The notes beneath the pieces were generated by a model. That model had not been told where the DNA came from. It searched no databases and worked only from the letters and a program-made list of their open reading frames with translations. 64,000 bases of DNA from Nocardia vinacea. GTDB taxonomy: Bacteria; Actinomycetota; Actinomycetes; Mycobacteriales; Mycobacteriaceae. Made by a program: the position numbers and the translations under genes. The stretch is from positions 3,410,001 to 3,474,000 of the forward strand of contig NZ_CP109149.1 of NCBI RefSeq assembly GCF_035920345.1, given 5' to 3'. This document shows, in pieces, positions 60,085-64,000 of this stretch (positions are counted from its first letter, which is position 1; every line of letters starts with the position of its first letter).

Positions 60085-60672
60085 ATGGCTTTGCTGACCA
60101 TCGGCGACCAATTCCCGGCATACAACCTCACCGCGGTGATCGGCGGTGACCTGTCGAAGGTCGACGCTCAGCAGCCTGACGACTACTTCACCCGCATCAC
60201 CTCCGACGACCACGCCGGCAAGTGGCGCATCGTCTTCTTCTGGCCCAAGGACTTCACCTTCGTGTGCCCGACCGAGATCGCCGCCTTCGGCAAGCTCAAC
60301 GAGGAGTTCGAGGACCGCGACGCGCAGGTGCTCGGCGCCTCGGTCGACAACGAGTTCGTGCACTTCCAGTGGCGCGCCCAGCACGAGGATCTCAAGACCC
60401 TCCCCTTCCCGATGCTGAGCGACCTCAAGCGTGAATTGGCTTCCGCCACCGGCGTTCTCAACGCCGACGGCGTCGCCGACCGCGCCACCTTCATCATCGA
60501 CCCGAACAACGAGATCCAGTTCGTCTCGGTGACCGCGGGTTCGGTCGGCCGCAATGTCGACGAGGTGCTGCGCGTGCTGGACGCACTGCAGTCCGATGAG
60601 CTCTGCGCCTGCAACTGGAAGAAGGGCGACCCGACCATCAACGCGGGCGAACTGCTCGCCGCAAGCGTCTGA
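60085..60672 (+). CDS. ahpC: Alkyl hydroperoxide reductase peroxiredoxin AhpC
   Basis: 195-residue 2-Cys peroxiredoxin. Peroxidatic C61 in FTFVCPTEIAAF, resolving-type C174 and C176 in ELCACNWKKGD, as in mycobacterial AhpC, which has the extra cysteine. Reduces peroxides and peroxynitrite with electrons through AhpD. ATG with GAGGAGA upstream. Followed by ahpD after 50 bases and preceded by divergent oxyR. Confidence 0.97.
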   Translation: MALLTIGDQFPAYNLTAVIGGDLSKVDAQQPDDYFTRITSDDHAGKWRIVFFWPKDFTFVCPTEIAAFGKLNEEFEDRDAQVLGASVDNEFVHFQWRAQHEDLKTLPFPMLSDLKRELASATGVLNADGVADRATFIIDPNNEIQFVSVTAGSVGRNVDEVLRVLDALQSDELCACNWKKGDPTINAGELLAASV

Positions 60673-60722
60673 GCATTATCCGAACCACCTGAAAACCCCC
60701 GAACGAGAAGAGGATTCGCCGA

Positions 60723-61262
60723 ATGAGCATTGAGACCCTGAAGAACTCTCTTCCCGAGTACGCAAAGGACCTCAAGCTCAATCTGTCGTCCATCGCACGC
60801 ACCACCGTGCTGAACGAACAGCAGCTGTGGGGCACGCTGCTCGCGTCGGCGGCCGCGACCCGGTCGGCGACGACGCTGCGGGAAATCGCCGAGGAAGCCG
60901 CGGACAATCTGTCGGCGGAGGCCTACAACGCCGCACTCGGCGCCGCCTCGATCATGGGCATGAACAATGTGTTCTACCGGGGCAAAGCGTTTCTGGAGGG
61001 CCGCTACGACGATCTGCGTGCCGGTCTGCGGATGAACATCATCGGCAACCCGGGTGTCGACAAGGCCGATTTCGAGCTGTGGTCGTTCGCGGTCTCCTCG
61101 ATCAACGGCTGTGCGCACTGCCTGGAGGCGCACGAGAAGACCCTGCGCGAGGCGGGCGTCTCGCGTGAGGTGATCTTCGAATCGCTGCGCGCGGCCGCGA
61201 TCGTCTCCGGTGTCGGCCAGGCCGTGCAATCCACGGAAACGCTGGCCACCGCCGCGGTCTGA
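60723..61262 (+). CDS. ahpD: Alkylhydroperoxidase/thioredoxin-like AhpD
   Basis: 179-residue all-helical AhpD. The active site is complete and numbered as in M. tuberculosis: E118, C130 and C133 in [11 protein letters not shown], and H137. It transfers electrons to AhpC, in mycobacteria from lipoamide. ATG with AGAAGAGGA upstream. Last gene of the ahpC operon and followed by a terminator. Confidence 0.97.
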   Translation: MSIETLKNSLPEYAKDLKLNLSSIARTTVLNEQQLWGTLLASAAATRSATTLREIAEEAADNLSAEAYNAALGAASIMGMNNVFYRGKAFLEGRYDDLRAGLRMNIIGNPGVDKADFELWSFAVSSINGCAHCLEAHEKTLREAGVSREVIFESLRAAAIVSGVGQAVQSTETLATAAV

Positions 61263-61279
61263 TATATCGCCGGAAAACG

Positions 61280-61311
61280 CAACGGCCCCGTCCGAGTGGA
61301 CGGGGCCGTTG
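61280..61311 (+). terminator. Intrinsic terminator of ahpC-ahpD
   Basis: Perfect 14-bp stem (61280-61293 with 61298-61311), loop GAGT, followed by a short T-rich stretch. Confidence 0.88.
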
Positions 61312-61394
61312 TCGTTTCCGCGCCGACCGGCACGTGTCGGAGCGGCTCGCTAGCCTGTCCGCGATACGCACCTCGTGAACAAGGGAGCAGGCCG

Positions 61395-64000
61395 ATGGCT
61401 GTCCGCACGCCGCCGACCGATGAGGACATCTGGGTGGTACCCGCCGCCTGGTGGTCGAAAACCGATCCGTTCCGCGGCCGATGGCCCGCACGCAGGATTG
61501 CCGTGAATGCGGCTGCGGCACAGACCGTCTCCGACAAATTGGCACAGTCCGCGGATCGGATCCGCGCCATCCTGAGCCATTCCGCCTCGCACAAGGTGCT
61601 CACCGAGCGGGGTGCGCGATACCTGGAAGACCGGCGTGCCGACCCGCTCGGCGCGGCCGTGTGCGCCGCGATCGGCATGGACGCGATGCTTTGGGATGCC
61701 GACGCCCTCGGCCGCTACTACGACGACCACGCGGATCTGGCCGATTATCTGGTCGCAACCCACGGTCTCGGCTGTGCCGTGGCGACCGTGGCCGCACTCA
61801 GCGGCATCTGCGCGGAAGCATCGGATACCTGGGGCGGGCAATCGAATCGCTTTGTGGTTTCGCGTCCCTGCGATCCGCCCGCCACCCTGGTCCGCCGATT
61901 GCGCACCCTGCTGGCCGCCGCCGGGGAGATGGATTACGCCGACGCCCTGGACCAGGCACGGCAGCTGCGCCGCGGATCGCTCTCGATCCGGTTGCTCACC
62001 TCGTACCTGTTCCCCACCGAACAGGACTGGGTCACAAACAATCTCGCCGATCCGAAACTCACCGACGGCTTCGGATCGATCTTCCTGCTCGCCTCGGTAA
62101 CCGATTCGGCGCACGCGCACCGAATCCTCGATCTGCTCGGCTGGCATTGGCATCTGCTGCGCGACAACAAATCGCTGATCTACAGTGTCGCAGCACATCT
62201 CGGCGCCGACGCCGCCTCGGTCCTCACTCGACTGTGGGAGGCGGGTCAGGGCAACAGCTCCGCACCGGGACCGGAAACCCTGTCGCGCATCCTCGCCCAC
62301 CTCCCCGCTGACGAAGCGATGGACTTCCTGGCCGGGCATTCGTGGCGCAATGTGACCGCTGCGGCGCTGCTCGCCTCGACCGAACGGTTTCCAGCCCGTG
62401 CCATGCGTGTGCTCGGTACACGGACCGCCCAGCAGGAGAACGCCGCCGACTTCTGCCAGCACGTCCGCCGCTATCCCGAACTCGCCGTCGCCATGCGCGA
62501 TGAACTGCCCGAATCCGCACAGCAGTTGATCACCGAGAGTCTGCCCGAAGAGCAGACGGTCGATACGACTCCCGCCCAACTGGTTCCCGCGATCCTGAGC
62601 ACACCGCCATGGCAACGACCGCCCCGTAAGCCTGTTGCCGCCGTAGCACTCGAAGTTCCTGGGGATATTGATATTTCGTGGCTCGATGGCGAACGGGAGA
62701 AATGGCTCGACACCGTCGGCACGCTGTCCGAGGACGAGATACGCGAGCGGCTGGAGCGCATTCCGCCCGGCAATGATTTTCTCAATGACTGGACACTGGA
62801 CGCACTCGCCCAGGCTGACTTTTCGATCGCGGAACCGTATCTGCGCACCAGCACCGTGGGGTGGGGACTCTGGTCCGCCACTCCCCTGCTCGCACTCACC
62901 GCAAAACACGGTGCCGCTACGCATGATCTGGTCATCGACACTGTCACGAAGCGACCGCGCGACCACGCTGCCGCGATCGCCCCTTTCGAAAGCCCGGCCG
63001 CCGCCGAACTGGTCGTGGACTGGCTGCGCCTGCGCTCGCGCCGCCGGATCGCGCTGGACTGGTTGCGCCGCCATCCCGCCTACGCCGCGACCGCGTTCAT
63101 TCCGGGAGCGATCGGCAAGGCGCGCAAGGCGAGACGCACCCATGCCGCGGCTCTGCGCACCCTCGTCACACTCGGTTACACCGATGCCGTCATTGCCGCC
63201 GCGGCCGCATATGACGCCACCGCTGCGGTGCGCGAATTGCTCGATACCGATCCCGCCGAGATCGTGCCTGCGCGAATTCCCGTTCTCCCGCAATGGTTGT
63301 CGATTTCGGAGCTGCCCGCGATCGGGCTGGCCGACGGCCACGCGCTGCCGCCCGGGGCGGTCGCCGATCTCGTTACGTTGATGATGATGTCGGAACCCGG
63401 AGCGCCGCATGCCGCGCTGGCACGGGTTCGCGACGACTGCGACGCGTCGAGTCTGGCCGCTGCGGCCGGTGCGATCCACAGCCAGTGGACCAGGGCGGGC
63501 GCGCCGTCGAAGGACACCTGGGTCTGGGAAGCGCTGGCTGCCTTGGGAAATGACGAGACCGTCGATGAGCTGCTGCCGAATATCCTTTGGAACGGGGCCA
63601 AGGACAATGCGCTCGACACCCTCGCCGCCATCGGTACCGACCACGCCTTGTCGGCACTGATCACATTGCACGAGAAGGGCCGGAACGCGGCGGTCCGGGA
63701 TGCGGCGCAGACCCGGGTAACCGATGTCGCGGACGAATTGGGTTTGAGCGAGGATCAACTCGCCGACCGCCTGGTTTCCGATCTCGGCCTGCGCCCCGAC
63801 GGTACGGCGCTGCTGGACTTCGGGCCGCGCCAATTCGTGCTCGGCTTCGATGAACAGCTGCGCCCCACCATTACCGGTACCGACGGCACCCGCTACAAGG
63901 CACTACCCAAGGCCGGAGTGCACGACGACGAGTACTCGGCCGCCGATGCGAACGCGACGTATCGCTCGATCCGCAAGTCGGTCAAGAAGTTCGCCGCCGA
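61395..64000 (+). CDS. DUF4132 domain protein, 3' end outside window
   Basis: At least 868 codons, open to the window edge. Start MAVRTPPTDEDIWVVPAAWW at ATG 61395. The middle is a long helical, HEAT-like region rich in Ala/Leu (EALAALGNDETVDELLPNIL, DNALDTLAAIGTDHALSALI). Near the edge come LDFGPRQFVLGFDEQLRPTI and GTRYKALPKAG followed by an acidic loop, which is the entry of DUF4132, the domain of MolR-related proteins. No catalytic motif visible. A long antisense frame (61350-63833 minus) is a codon-bias shadow. Function unknown. Confidence 0.82.
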   Translation, partial: MAVRTPPTDEDIWVVPAAWWSKTDPFRGRWPARRIAVNAAAAQTVSDKLAQSADRIRAILSHSASHKVLTERGARYLEDRRADPLGAAVCAAIGMDAMLWDADALGRYYDDHADLADYLVATHGLGCAVATVAALSGICAEASDTWGGQSNRFVVSRPCDPPATLVRRLRTLLAAAGEMDYADALDQARQLRRGSLSIRLLTSYLFPTEQDWVTNNLADPKLTDGFGSIFLLASVTDSAHAHRILDLLGWHWHLLRDNKSLIYSVAAHLGADAASVLTRLWEAGQGNSSAPGPETLSRILAHLPADEAMDFLAGHSWRNVTAAALLASTERFPARAMRVLGTRTAQQENAADFCQHVRRYPELAVAMRDELPESAQQLITESLPEEQTVDTTPAQLVPAILSTPPWQRPPRKPVAAVALEVPGDIDISWLDGEREKWLDTVGTLSEDEIRERLERIPPGNDFLNDWTLDALAQADFSIAEPYLRTSTVGWGLWSATPLLALTAKHGAATHDLVIDTVTKRPRDHAAAIAPFESPAAAELVVDWLRLRSRRRIALDWLRRHPAYAATAFIPGAIGKARKARRTHAAALRTLVTLGYTDAVIAAAAAYDATAAVRELLDTDPAEIVPARIPVLPQWLSISELPAIGLADGHALPPGAVADLVTLMMMSEPGAPHAALARVRDDCDASSLAAAAGAIHSQWTRAGAPSKDTWVWEALAALGNDETVDELLPNILWNGAKDNALDTLAAIGTDHALSALITLHEKGRNAAVRDAAQTRVTDVADELGLSEDQLADRLVSDLGLRPDGTALLDFGPRQFVLGFDEQLRPTITGTDGTRYKALPKAGVHDDEYSAADANATYRSIRKSVKKFAA

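Noticed and set aside
61350..63833. Antisense open frame of 827 codons on the minus strand
   Set aside because: Codon-bias shadow of the DUF4132 gene; Arg/Gly/Gln-rich with no domain or ribosome site, while the plus frame reads as a coherent helical protein.

Overview
The window is high-GC DNA from an actinobacterium of the Mycobacteriales, most likely a Nocardia or close relative. Grounds: bases 1-14959 carry the gene order recalled for the Mycobacterium tuberculosis Rv2689c-Rv2703 segment (RNA methyltransferase, APC permease, CeoB, CeoC, DUF3159, OB-fold protein, hydrolase, DUF3710, dut, DUF3093, DUF4193, cei, suhB, ppgK, sigA). SigB, IdeR, GalE, DUF4192 and PAC2 genes follow further right, as in Rv2710-Rv2714, without the sthA gene I expected between them. 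Family assignments were made by reading motifs; no database search was run.

Layout. 1-5165: translation-modification and ion-transport genes. 5206-5841: an ECF sigma gene of SigD/ShbA type, not in the M. tuberculosis order I recall. 5990-14959: conserved envelope, nucleotide and polyphosphate genes ending in the principal sigma factor. 15374-37755: a block of about 23 kb of accessory character between sigA and sigB. It holds two convergent MHYT sensors, a rhomboid-like protein, a KhtT/KhtU-like antiporter pair, a two-component system, a TetR-SNF2-SWIM module, AraC/SDR/TetR genes, a second helicase, YihY, MFS, VOC and a methyltransferase. 37950-46171: sigB, a decayed LacI gene, an overlapping acyltransferase-deacetylase pair, then ideR-galE. 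46274-52546: DUF4192, a lipoprotein, PAC2 and a DUF3516 helicase. 52597-54984: a polyamine operon. 55050-59045: small regulator-enzyme modules with clear palindromic operators. 59056-61262: oxyR and ahpC-ahpD. 61395-64000: a DUF4132 gene cut by the window edge.

How genes work together. The best candidate for something undescribed is the polyamine operon. A 16-codon Arg/Pro-rich upstream reading frame overlaps (TTGA) the start of an ornithine/lysine-type decarboxylase, which overlaps (GTGA) a single gene encoding fused S-adenosylmethionine decarboxylase and aminopropyltransferase. This looks like a self-contained diamine-to-triamine unit with a possible nascent-peptide control step. Other striking observations are a 140-residue Arg/Gly/Asp/Glu-rich insertion inside the RNA methyltransferase, a reversible acylation pair overlapping by 8 bases, four local regulators each with a readable operator, and nine starts placed 6-7 bases after a TAnnnT-like box, which suggests many leaderless mRNAs.

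No rRNA, tRNA, CRISPR array, insertion sequence or integrase was seen.
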